Of a DNA stretch of 41,246 bases, positions 24,145-31,718 are shown piece by piece. The notes below the pieces were generated by a model. That model was not told where the DNA came from and did not search any database. It was given only the letters and a program-made list of their open reading frames with translations. Within the stretch, counting starts at the first letter, position 1; each line of letters opens with the position of its first letter. The DNA is from Frankia canadensis (GTDB lineage Bacteria; Actinomycetota; Actinomycetes; Frankiales; Frankiaceae). Made by a program: the position numbers and the translations under genes. Where the stretch lies: assembly GCF_900197875.1 (NCBI RefSeq), contig NZ_FZMO01000335.1, forward strand, positions 1 through 41,246. The letters are read 5' to 3'.

Positions 24145-25551
24145 GTGGCGGAAAGACTCCTGCATCTGAATGTCAACGGCAATGGACTCGCGAAGCCGCC
24201 GAACAGCTGGCGACGCAGCGATCCGCCGACCTGGTTCCTCGATGTCGCCCGCTGGGAGCAGCTCGGACGGATCGCCGAGCGCGGCCTGCTCGACGCGGTG
24301 TTCCTCGCCGATCATCTGGGCGCCACCGACTTCAGTAAGCCGTGGCATGCCTTCGACCCGTTCATGCTCCAGACGGCCGTGGCCCGCGCGACCAGCCACA
24401 TCGGCCTGGTCGCGACACTGTCGGCGACCTTCTACCAGCCCTGGGACGTCGCCCGTCGCGCCGCGACGCTCGACCTCGCCTCCGGTGGCCGGGCAGCGGT
24501 CAACATCGTCACCTCGGGTGAGGACGCGGCGGCGGCCCTGTACGGCCGGGGCACGCTGCCCGAGCGCGACGTCCGCTACGCCCGGGCCGAGGAAGTGCTG
24601 ATCGCCGTCAAGCGGCTCTGGGACTCCTGGGACCAGGGCGCCCTGGTCGCCGACCCGGCCGCGGGTGAACTGGTGAAGGACAGCCTGGTGCCGACGGTGG
24701 ACTACGACGGCACGCACGTCGGCTTCACGGCGCGCTTCCAGTTCCCCCGGTCCGTCCAGGGACGGCCGGTCATCGTCCAGGCCGGTGCGTCACCGCGGGG
24801 CATCGACCTGGCCGCCCAGCATGCCGACGCGGTGTTCTGCGCGGTCAACACCATCCCGACCGCGCAGGAGTTCTACCGCACGCTGAAGGCACGCGCCGCC
24901 GCCCATGGCCGCGACCCGGACGAGCTGCTGATCCTGCCCGGCCTGAACATCACCCTTGGGGGCACGGAGGCGGAGGCGCGGGCACGCCGCGCCGACCTGG
25001 ACGGTCCGGCCGTGGTGAACGCCGCCAGTCTGGGCGCGCTGTCGGCGCAGCTCGGCGTCCCGGTGGATCTGCTGGCCGTGGACAGGACGCTGCCCTGGGA
25101 CTTCATCGATTCGCACGAGTGGCGGCCGCGCAGCGTGGGCGCCGCGACCTCCGTGTTGTCGGTGGCGCGCCGGGAGAACCTCACCGTCCGCCAGCTGCTG
25201 GAACGGCGGGCGCACGCGCAGAACGCCCTCGTCGGGACGCCGGAGCAGGTCGCCGACGAGATGGAGGCGTGGTTCACCCAGCAGGCCGCCGACGGCTTCA
25301 ACATCAATTTCGACATCTTCCCGTCCGGTCTGGAGCAGGTCTCCGACCACCTGGTGCCAGAACTGCAGCGACGCGGGATCTTCCGCCGCGAGTACACCTC
25401 CACCACGCTGCGCGGCCACTACGGCCTGCCTCCCCTCTCCCGCGAGGCCCGCCCCGGCCCCGGCGCAGGGGCGACCGTTGCCAGCCCGGCCACCGCTGCC
25501 GCGGCCGCCACCGCCCCAGCACACGTCTGGCCAGGAGATCTCCGCGCGTGA
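24145..25551 (+). CDS. LLM class flavin-dependent monooxygenase, NtaA/SnaA/DszA family
   Basis: 468 residues, within the family range. The N-terminus RLLHLNVNGNGLAKPPNSWR and WEQLGRIAERGLLDAVFLAD, the middle TLSATFYQPWDVARRAATLD, SGGRAAVNIVTS and RPVIVQAGASPRGIDLAAQH, and the C-terminus REYTSTTLRGHYGLPP are diagnostic. These enzymes take reduced FMN from a separate reductase and oxidise substrates such as nitrilotriacetate or dibenzothiophene sulfone. GTG 24145 has AAGGA 8 bp upstream. The start codon lies in the loop of a possible mRNA hairpin (24136-24143 with 24159-24166, 8 bp each), which could restrict translation. A 30-residue Ala/Pro tail is unusual. Its stop overlaps a 38-codon remnant of a second member of the same family. 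With the divergent DszC/SfnB-like gene it suggests two-step organosulfur oxidation. Confidence 0.9.
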   Translation: MAERLLHLNVNGNGLAKPPNSWRRSDPPTWFLDVARWEQLGRIAERGLLDAVFLADHLGATDFSKPWHAFDPFMLQTAVARATSHIGLVATLSATFYQPWDVARRAATLDLASGGRAAVNIVTSGEDAAAALYGRGTLPERDVRYARAEEVLIAVKRLWDSWDQGALVADPAAGELVKDSLVPTVDYDGTHVGFTARFQFPRSVQGRPVIVQAGASPRGIDLAAQHADAVFCAVNTIPTAQEFYRTLKARAAAHGRDPDELLILPGLNITLGGTEAEARARRADLDGPAVVNAASLGALSAQLGVPVDLLAVDRTLPWDFIDSHEWRPRSVGAATSVLSVARRENLTVRQLLERRAHAQNALVGTPEQVADEMEAWFTQQAADGFNINFDIFPSGLEQVSDHLVPELQRRGIFRREYTSTTLRGHYGLPPLSREARPGPGAGATVASPATAAAAATAPAHVWPGDLRA

Positions 25552-25664
25552 GCACCCGTCAGCCGCATCTGAACGTCAACGCGAACGCGCTGGGGCGCGA
25601 GTACAGGTCCACAACGCTGCGCGGTCACCTCGGCCTGCCCACCCCGGTACCGTCCCGCCGGTGA
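25548..25664 (+). pseudogene. Remnant of a second NtaA/DszA-type LLM gene (two ends joined)
   Basis: GTG 25548 overlaps the preceding TGA by 4 bp. The 38 codons read QPHLNVNANALG, matching the family N-terminus, joined directly to REYRSTTLRGHLGLP, matching the C-terminus of the gene just upstream. Some 400 residues are missing between. The frame is intact from start to stop. This is what is left of a tandem paralogue after an in-frame deletion. Confidence 0.85.
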
Positions 25665-25759
25665 GGGATGGGCGCCGGAGCCTACGGCGGCGGCGCTGCC
25701 AGGGCGAGCCGGGATCGTCGGCTGACGGCCCAGGGGCCGGAGAACTGGTCACCAAGACG

Positions 25760-25795
25760 CCCGGCCGGGCCTTCCGTGGGAAAGGTCCGGCCGGG
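25760..25795 (-). terminator. Strong hairpin at the end of the ABC transporter operon
   Basis: A 14-bp stem (25760-25773 with 25782-25795, one G-T pair) with an 8-nt loop lies just past the stop of the minus-strand lipoprotein gene. The flank is not a clear T-run. It also faces the LLM genes arriving from the other side, so it may act bidirectionally. Confidence 0.8.
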
Positions 25796-25812
25796 CGGGT
25801 GCGAGGGGTGGG

Positions 25813-26928
25813 TCAGCCGGTGGTGCCGGTCGTGACGCCGTCCAGGACCGTCGAGTAGTTCCATCCGAGCCGGGATCTGACGTTGGTCTTGAGCCCGCCG
25901 TAGCCGAACGCGGCGTCGACGGTCGCCTGCTGGATCTGCAGGAACTTCGGATCGCCGATCCGGTAGAAGGTCGAGTGCCGGGCGTTCTCCCAGTTCACCT
26001 TGGCGACGTCGGGACGCTGGCCCACCTGCGACACCAGAACCTTCTCGTAGTCCGCCTCGTGGGTCGGGATCCACTTCTCGTAGAAGGTGCGGAGCCGGCC
26101 GTAGAAGTCCTTGATCGCCGCGAGTTTGGCCGGGTCCTTCAGCGCGTCGGTCCGGGCGATCCAACCGCTGCCCCCGATGATGCCGAGGGTGTTGTTGTCG
26201 GCGATCTTGATCGCGTCGCCCGAGTCGACCAGCTTCTTCACGATGCTGTAGCTGGTGACGACGGCGTCCAGGCTGCCGGCGAGGAAGGCGTTGGCGGCGG
26301 CCTGGTTGCTCGGGAACTGCACGCCCTGGACGTCCTTGAGCGCGAAGCCACCCTTCTGCAGGGCGATGACGTATTCGGCGTAGATGTTGCCGCCGTAGTT
26401 GAAGCCGATCTTCTTGCCCCGAAGTCCAGCCAGGGAGGTGATGCCCGACTTCTTCGTCACGTACACGGCCGCGGGATAGGGCGCCTGCGGCGTCCAGGTC
26501 ACGGCGAAGCCCTGGATCGGGGCGCCGTCGGCGGGCCACGGGGTGGCGGAGTTGGCGGCCTCGAAGGCGGCGGTGTTCTCACCGGTCTGGCCGACGTCGA
26601 TCTGCTTGCCGTAGAGCGCGGCCAGCTGGTTCGCCGGCCCGGCGATGACCGGGATCTGGAACTTGTACGGCGTGTCCTCGAACAGGCCGGACGCCTTGAG
26701 CAGCGCCGGGAAGTCGGCCGTCTGGTAGCCGACCTTCAGGGTGACGCCGGAGAGGTCGAGGGACGATCCGCCGGACCCGCCCGTCGCGCGCGCGCCGGTC
26801 GACGAGGCCCCGCTCGCGGTCGAGCCGCCGGAGCTGCCGCACGCGGCGACCACCGCCGCCAGCGCGACGGTCGTGGCGGCGGCGGACGCGCGTCGGATGA
26901 GACGCCAGGGTTTCCTGTTACTGATCAT
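25813..26928 (-). CDS. ABC transporter substrate-binding lipoprotein, sulfonate/nitrate/taurine type
   Basis: 371 residues. It has a basic n-region, a hydrophobic stretch TVALAAVVAAC and a lipobox ending in Cys30, then a Ser/Gly/Ala linker; it should be anchored outside the membrane. The mature part is a SsuA/NMT1-like type II periplasmic-binding fold: VTLKVGYQTADFPALLKASG, GQTGENTAAFEAANS, SLAGLRGKKIGFNYGGNIYA, AFLAGSLDAVVTSYS and GWIARTDALKD. Ligands in this family are sulfonates, taurine, nitrate or thiamine precursors. The operon partners (rhodanese, ATPase and permease) and nearby flavin monooxygenases favour an organosulfur ligand. It is the last gene of the operon, 26 bp after the ATPase gene. 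The ribosome site is weak. Confidence 0.9.
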   Translation of the reverse strand: MISNRKPWRLIRRASAAATTVALAAVVAACGSSGGSTASGASSTGARATGGSGGSSLDLSGVTLKVGYQTADFPALLKASGLFEDTPYKFQIPVIAGPANQLAALYGKQIDVGQTGENTAAFEAANSATPWPADGAPIQGFAVTWTPQAPYPAAVYVTKKSGITSLAGLRGKKIGFNYGGNIYAEYVIALQKGGFALKDVQGVQFPSNQAAANAFLAGSLDAVVTSYSIVKKLVDSGDAIKIADNNTLGIIGGSGWIARTDALKDPAKLAAIKDFYGRLRTFYEKWIPTHEADYEKVLVSQVGQRPDVAKVNWENARHSTFYRIGDPKFLQIQQATVDAAFGYGGLKTNVRSRLGWNYSTVLDGVTTGTTG

Positions 26929-26954
26929 GAAAAGCGGTCTTTCTCGTGGGCTGG

Positions 26955-27899
26955 TCAGTGAAGGTCCGTCGTCGGGTTCCGGTCGACGGGGTGATGTCCG
27001 GAAGCGGCGACCTCCGTGCTGCCACCACCGACGGTCCGGGCGACGCCAAGCTGTTCGAGCAGCGTCGCCCGCAGCGCGAGGAAGCGCGGATCGTCGCGGT
27101 TGCGGGGCTTGTCGATGTCGACCGCCTGGTCCAGGGCGATCGCGCCGCCCGAGAGGACCAGGACGCGGTCGGCGAGCAGAATCGCCTCGTCGACATCGTG
27201 GGTGACCAGGACAACGGCCGGCTCGTGCCTGGCGCACAGCGCCGCCAGCAGGTCGTGCATCCTGATGCGGGTCAGGGCGTCGAGAGCCGCGAACGGCTCG
27301 TCGAGAAGCAGCAGGTCAGGCTCGGTGACCAGCGCGCGGGCGAGCGCGACGCGCTGGGCCTCGCCGCCGGACAGCGTGCGGGGCCAGGCATTCGCGTGGC
27401 CCGCGATACCGACCTCGGCCAGGGCGTCCGTCGCCCGGCGGCGCGCGGCCCGCGGTCGGCGGGCGCCGAGGACGACGTTGCGCCACACCCGCTGTGCGGG
27501 AATCAGGCGGGGCTCCTGGAAGACGGTCGATCGCACCCGGGGGACGATCACCCGCCCCGCGTCGGCGGTGTCGAGGCCGCCGAGAATGCGCAACAGGGTC
27601 GTCTTCCCCGTCCCGGACGGGCCGAGCAGCGCGACGAAGTTCCCCTTGCGCAGCCGGAGGTCGACCCCGTCGAGCACCGCCCGGCCGTTGAAGACGCGCC
27701 GCACACCCAGCGCCTCGACCACATAACCGGCCTCGGCCGCGCCCCGCACTTCGTCCGTGTTGCCCACGCCGTGCGCTGGTTCGGCTGGCGCGGGAAATCC
27801 GTCCAGAGTCGCGGCGGCGCGGTCCGCAGTGGCGACTCCGTCCACGGTGGAAACTCCGTCCACGGTGGCGTTCTCGGGAGCGTCAACCGATGCCGACAC
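26955..27899 (-). CDS. ABC transporter ATP-binding protein, SsuB-like
   Basis: 314 residues. All nucleotide-binding motifs are present: Walker A GPSGTGKTT, Q-loop FQEP, signature LSGGEAQRVALARAL, Walker B LLLLDEP, and H-loop THD. Length and NMT1/SsuB-type sequence fit a sulfonate or nitrate importer. The GTG start at 27899 with GGAGGG upstream overlaps the end of the permease gene by 17 bp, so translation is coupled. The first ~60 residues form a low-complexity Ala/Val/Asp extension not usual in SsuB. Part of it is coded by a 16-bp direct repeat (27835-27850 and 27853-27868) that yields the VDGV repeats; the ATPase proper begins near YVVEALGVRRVF. Confidence 0.92.
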   Translation of the reverse strand: MSASVDAPENATVDGVSTVDGVATADRAAATLDGFPAPAEPAHGVGNTDEVRGAAEAGYVVEALGVRRVFNGRAVLDGVDLRLRKGNFVALLGPSGTGKTTLLRILGGLDTADAGRVIVPRVRSTVFQEPRLIPAQRVWRNVVLGARRPRAARRRATDALAEVGIAGHANAWPRTLSGGEAQRVALARALVTEPDLLLLDEPFAALDALTRIRMHDLLAALCARHEPAVVLVTHDVDEAILLADRVLVLSGGAIALDQAVDIDKPRNRDDPRFLALRATLLEQLGVARTVGGGSTEVAASGHHPVDRNPTTDLH

Positions 27900-28770
27900 G
27901 GGCCCTCCAGGGCAGGGCGAGGCGCTCCACGCCGCGCATGAAGAAGTCGATGAGGATTCCCAGCACCGCATAGATCCAGATGCCGGCGATGACGATGTCC
28001 GGGCGCTGGTTGTTCTGCGCGTTGATGATCAGATATCCGATGCCGGCGGTCGCGTTGACCTGCTCGGCCAGCACCAGCGACAGCAACGAGAACGAACAGG
28101 CGAAGCGCAGGCCGGTGAGGATGCCGGGCAGCGCCGTCGGGAAGATGATGCGGCGCGCGATCTGGAAGCCGGTGAGCCCGAAGGTCTTCCCCGCCTCGAT
28201 GAGCTTCTGGTCGACGCCCTTCACCGCGTGGAACGTGTTCAGGTAGAGCGGGAACAGCGCGGCCGCGGTGATGAGTGCGAGCTTGGAGGGCTCCTCGATA
28301 CCGAACCAGGTGACGAACAGCGGCACCAGGGCGATGAACGGGACCGTTCGCAGCATCTGCAGGGTGGCGTCGAAGATCTCCTCACCGAGCTTCCAGAGCC
28401 CGGCGAAGATGCCGATGACCAGACCGGCGCTCCCGCCGAGCAGCAGGCCCTCGCCGGCGCGGCGCAGCGACACCGGGATGGCGTCCTGCAGCGAGCCGTT
28501 GCCCCACAGGTACTTGTAGGCCTCCACGATCGTCTTTGGTGACGGGAGGGTGTCCTCGGAGGTCCAGTGCCAGTTCAGCGCGAGCTGCCAGAACACGATC
28601 AGCAGCATGGGAACACCGACGCGCAGCGTCCAGCCGCCCCAGAACCGAATCCGCTGGCGCATCGCCACCACGCGGCCGCGGCCGTTCGGGCTGAGATCGA
28701 TCAGTGCCCGGTTGAGCGGTGCCTTCGCGGCGGCTTTCTCGTCCGGCGCGATCGCGGTGATGGTGGTCAT
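27883..28770 (-). CDS. ABC transporter permease, SsuC-like
   Basis: 295 residues, about six membrane segments, starting with VGVPMLLIVFWQLALNW. The BPD_transp_1 core carries the ATPase-contacting EAA-type loop (EAGKTFGLTGFQIARRIIFP) and TALPGILTGLRFACSFSLLS. It resembles SsuC/TauC/NrtB permeases. ATG 28770 has GAGGA 7 bp upstream. It lies 25 bp after the rhodanese gene and overlaps the ATPase gene, so the three are co-transcribed. Confidence 0.92.
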   Translation of the reverse strand: MTTITAIAPDEKAAAKAPLNRALIDLSPNGRGRVVAMRQRIRFWGGWTLRVGVPMLLIVFWQLALNWHWTSEDTLPSPKTIVEAYKYLWGNGSLQDAIPVSLRRAGEGLLLGGSAGLVIGIFAGLWKLGEEIFDATLQMLRTVPFIALVPLFVTWFGIEEPSKLALITAAALFPLYLNTFHAVKGVDQKLIEAGKTFGLTGFQIARRIIFPTALPGILTGLRFACSFSLLSLVLAEQVNATAGIGYLIINAQNNQRPDIVIAGIWIYAVLGILIDFFMRGVERLALPWRARVGIG

Positions 28771-28795
28771 GATCGGGTCCTCACGGCTGGCGCAT

Positions 28796-30487
28796 TCAGG
28801 CGAACGTGGCGAAGGGGACGGTGTCGTCCTGGTCCAGCTCGGCGACCAGGCCGAGCTCCCAGGCCAGGTAGCGACGGAAACCGGCCTTGCGGGCCTCGAG
28901 GTCGATCTCGCGCCAGCCCGAGCTCACGACGTCGTTCGGCTCGTGCAGCCAGGCGACCTGGTCGGTCTCCACGGGCAGGCCGGCCGCGCGCCAGGCGTCG
29001 GTGCCGCCGTCGAGCACCTGGACCTCCCGGTCGGTGACGGCCGCGAGGTCGGCCGCGGCGTAGCGCGCGAGCACGCCGTCGGTGGAGGTCACGACGATCG
29101 GCCCGGTGCCGGGCAGCTGACCGACCGACGCCGCGAGCCGGGCGCGGATGGCGAACCTGGCGCCGGGGAGGTGGCCGGCGCGGTACTCCGGGCTGGGAGC
29201 GACGTCGAGCACCAGCACGCTCCCGGCCGGCGCATCGTGCACCTCGCCGGGGGTGATGGAGCGTGGACCGCCCGTCGGCAGGCCGAGGTCATCCGTGGCC
29301 GCCACCGGCCCGGTCTCGAGCTCCACCCCGTCGAGCCCGCCCTCAAGAACGAAGACCTCGGCCCAGCCGAACTGGGCGATCCAGGAGGCGGCGACGGTCG
29401 CCCGCACGCCGTCGTTGTCGACGAGGACCACCCGGGAGTGGTGCGTCCCGACGTACCGGAACACCCACGGCGCGACCTCCCAGCTCGGGGCCGAGCGCGA
29501 GCCGGGCCGATGGCCTGCGGCGAACTCCTCGGGCGTGCGCACGTCGAGGACGTAGAGCGAGCGCGTGTCGTCGGCACCGAAGCTCGCCAGGGTGGCGGCG
29601 TCGATCCGCCGGATTCCGAAGCGCTCGCGGAAGCGGTCCCCCGCCGCCTTCGCCGCGTCCAGCGCCGGGCCGGTCGGCAGCGGCGCCTGCGCCTGCCTGC
29701 CGTGGTCGAGTTCGTGCCCCTCCAGCACCCACGACTGGGTGCCGCCCTCCAGCGACACGACCCGGTTCGGCAGGCCCGCGTTGATGAGCACCTGGGCGCC
29801 GAGGATGCTGCGCGTGCGACCGGCGCAGTTGACGACGACGAGGCTGTCGGGCGAGGACACCACCTCGGCGGCCCGGTAGACGAGCTCGGCGCCGGGGATC
29901 GACGTCCCGCCGGGAAGACTGTGGTTCGTGAACTCGCCGATGGGCCGGCTGTCCAGCAGCACGATGTCCTCGCCGGCGGCCCGGCGCTCGAGAAACTCGG
30001 GCACGCTGATGTGCGGCGTCGTGTAGATCTCCTCGATCCACTCGCCGAAGGCCTGCCCGATGACGTGGTCGCCGCCGCTGTGGACCTTGTGCCCGGCCGC
30101 GGCCCACGCGGCGAGCCCGCCGTCGAGCACGCGGACATCGGTGTAGCCGAGCTCGCCCAGCCGTGCCGCGGCCCGCCCGGCCAGCTCGCCCTCACCCCCG
30201 TCATAGGTGATGACCGGCGTGCTTCGGCGCGGGACGAGCGCACCGACCCTGCGCTCCAGGATGCTGAGCGGGATCGAGACGGCGAGCAGGATCGACCCCT
30301 GCTCGGCGGTGACGCCGGACTCGCGGACGTCGACGAGCGCGTACTCCCCGCCGTCCCCGAGCAGGGTGCGCAGTCCGGCGGCGTCGATGGTGGCGGCGTC
30401 GATGGTGGCGGCGTCGATGGTGGCGGCGTCGAGCGTGGGTGCCGCGGGCGAGGAGGCGGGCGGCGTGGCGGCGGCGAGATCGGTCAT
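28796..30487 (-). CDS. Four-domain rhodanese-like sulfurtransferase
   Basis: 563 residues made of four tandem rhodanese modules, roughly 39-135, 150-265, 295-400 and 415-525, each with a DVR/DSR-type entry and a VLDGG/LEGG-type exit. Only module 2 has the catalytic cysteine (Cys221 in NCAGRTRS). At that place module 1 has YDGGEGEL, module 3 DNDGVRAT and module 4 STDGVLAR, so the other three are probably structural or allosteric. The family moves sulfane sulfur to thiol or cyanide acceptors. Position between an SDR and sulfonate-type ABC genes suggests handling of sulfur released from the imported compound. It lies 22 bp after the SDR gene; the start has GGGAG just upstream. Residues 18-37 contain an ATIDA repeat from a DNA tandem repeat. 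Confidence 0.9.
   Translation of the reverse strand: MTDLAAATPPASSPAAPTLDAATIDAATIDAATIDAAGLRTLLGDGGEYALVDVRESGVTAEQGSILLAVSIPLSILERRVGALVPRRSTPVITYDGGEGELAGRAAARLGELGYTDVRVLDGGLAAWAAAGHKVHSGGDHVIGQAFGEWIEEIYTTPHISVPEFLERRAAGEDIVLLDSRPIGEFTNHSLPGGTSIPGAELVYRAAEVVSSPDSLVVVNCAGRTRSILGAQVLINAGLPNRVVSLEGGTQSWVLEGHELDHGRQAQAPLPTGPALDAAKAAGDRFRERFGIRRIDAATLASFGADDTRSLYVLDVRTPEEFAAGHRPGSRSAPSWEVAPWVFRYVGTHHSRVVLVDNDGVRATVAASWIAQFGWAEVFVLEGGLDGVELETGPVAATDDLGLPTGGPRSITPGEVHDAPAGSVLVLDVAPSPEYRAGHLPGARFAIRARLAASVGQLPGTGPIVVTSTDGVLARYAAADLAAVTDREVQVLDGGTDAWRAAGLPVETDQVAWLHEPNDVVSSGWREIDLEARKAGFRRYLAWELGLVAELDQDDTVPFATFA
30383..30427 (-). repeat. 15-bp tandem repeat x3 in the rhodanese 5' end
   Basis: Three perfect units of GTCGATGGTGGCGGC (plus-strand reading) code for repeated ATIDA in the N-terminal linker before the first rhodanese domain. 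It is in frame, so copy number can vary without breaking the gene. Confidence 0.9.
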
Positions 30488-30509
30488 GGGGTCTCCCGGG
30501 CTTCTGTGC

Positions 30510-31283
30510 TCAGTAGTAGATGGATCCGGGCACGCCGCCGCCGGCGAAGACGCCGTCTCCGGTGATGGCGACGCTGCGCGGGGAGGCGAGGAAGGCGACG
30601 ACCCACGCCACCTCGTGGGGCTCGATCACCCGGCCGATGACGGTGTTCGCGGGGGGCAGCGTGCCGTCGGCGGTTCGGGCACTGGCGAGCTCCGCGTAAC
30701 GCTCCGTACGGGTGGGCCCCGGGTGGACGACCGTGACGTTGACGCCGTGCGGGCCGAGCTCGTCGGCGACGTTCTTCGTCAGCGCGGTGACCGAGGCGTT
30801 GCGCACGGAGCCGATGACCGAGACGGTGGAGCGGGAGCCGGTGCCGCTGATGTTGATGATGCGGCCCCAGCCGTTCTCGATCAGCAACGGAGCCACCGCA
30901 CGGATGGTGCGCAGATAGCCGATCACCTTGACGTTGAGCTGCCGCTGGAACCATGCGTCGTCGGCGTCGTGCAGGCTCGGGCCCTGCTGGGCGGGCTGCT
31001 CGGCGGCGTTGTTCACGAGGATGTCGACGCCGCCGAAGGCCGCCCGCACGGTGTCGACCAGAGCGCGCACCGAGTCGTCGTCACCGGTGTCGGCCGGGAC
31101 GGGGAGGGCGTCAGCGCCGGTTGACTGCCTGATCGCGGCCACCGCCTGGCCGAGTACGTCCCCCCGACGTCCCGCTATCGCGACCCGCACGCCCTCGCGT
31201 GCCAGTTCCTCGGCGATGGCGTAGCCGATGCCGGTGCCGCCGCCGGTGACGATCGCGCGCTTGCCGGCCAGTTCGAGACCCAC
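30510..31283 (-). CDS. SDR family protein lacking the YxxxK catalytic pair
   Basis: 257 residues with a typical SDR Rossmann fold: TGGGTGIG at 13-20, VDILVNNAAE, INISGTGSRS around the catalytic Ser, and HPGPTRTERY after strand 6. Where SDRs have YSASK before AAVTALTK, this protein reads GSVRNASVTALTK, so both the catalytic Tyr and Lys are replaced. The GTG start (31281-31283) has GGGGA upstream. It is the first gene of the minus-strand operon with the rhodanese and ABC genes. It may bind NAD(P) as a non-catalytic partner or use another proton donor. Some SDR subgroups with an RNA-type variant of this motif appear to exist, but I cannot assign one here. Confidence 0.85.
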   Translation of the reverse strand: MGLELAGKRAIVTGGGTGIGYAIAEELAREGVRVAIAGRRGDVLGQAVAAIRQSTGADALPVPADTGDDDSVRALVDTVRAAFGGVDILVNNAAEQPAQQGPSLHDADDAWFQRQLNVKVIGYLRTIRAVAPLLIENGWGRIINISGTGSRSTVSVIGSVRNASVTALTKNVADELGPHGVNVTVVHPGPTRTERYAELASARTADGTLPPANTVIGRVIEPHEVAWVVAFLASPRSVAITGDGVFAGGGVPGSIYY

Positions 31284-31509
31284 AGGTTTCCCCGATCGAG
31301 AGCACGGTGGCAGCGCTCGGCTGCCGGGACGGGCTCAGCGTGCGGGGCGGGGACGCCGCGAACAAGCAAGTTTGTCTACCGAAAAAGGTGGAATCGGGCT
31401 TAACCGTGGCGCGCCGAGTCCGGCCGCGCCGGGTCAATCCCGATCATTCCGATCGGCAAGGTGGTGTGTTCGTGCAGGTCTGTGCCATCATCAGGGGGTG
31501 AGCAGCAGG

Positions 31510-31575
31510 ATGGACCTCGTCGCGCGTCTGCATGTGGATCTCATGCGTGCCTGCGTCGCCGCCTGTTGTTGTTGA
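31510..31575 (+). CDS. Polycysteine leader peptide (actinobacterial sulfur-regulon type)
   Basis: A 21-codon ORF, ATG 31510 to TGA 31573-31575, preceded at 8 bp by GGGGGTGA (31494-31501), a near-consensus ribosome site. The peptide contains LVARLHVDLMRACVAACCC and stops right after three consecutive TGT codons. HVDL-R-C-type short peptides are a recognised class of actinobacterial leader ORFs upstream of sulfur genes. In mycobacteria a polycysteine leader has been shown to couple ribosome stalling at Cys codons to expression of downstream sulfur-uptake genes. Here it lies 143 bp upstream of the LysR gene and diverges from the sulfonate/rhodanese operon. Stalling at TGT codons when cysteinyl-tRNA is scarce is the likely signal. 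An in-frame GTG at 31498 is a less likely start. Confidence 0.85.
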   Translation: MDLVARLHVDLMRACVAACCC

Positions 31576-31585
31576 GTCGCTTCGT

Positions 31586-31621
31586 CCGGTAACCGGGCGG
31601 TTGCCCGCCACGCCGGCGGGC
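31586..31621 (+). promoter_or_regulatory. Candidate cysteine attenuator: alternative hairpins after the leader ORF
   Basis: Just past the leader stop, CCGGT-A-ACCGG lies at 31586-31596. CGGGC (31594-31598) can pair with GCCCG (31603-31607) across a GGTT loop. Alternatively GCCCGCC (31603-31609) pairs with GGCGGGC (31615-31621) across a 5-nt loop. The last two structures share 31603-31607 and exclude each other. A ribosome stalled on the Cys codons (31564-31572) would cover the bases upstream and could shift the balance. No T-tract follows, so the control may be Rho-dependent or translational. Confidence 0.55.
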
Positions 31622-31718
31622 GCCGGTCGCGTCGTGCCCTTCCAGACGTCCGTCGCCGACACCGACCGGGGCCTGCCCGGTGTCGTAGCGATCAACTCGC
31701 TCACCCCTGAGGTCATCC

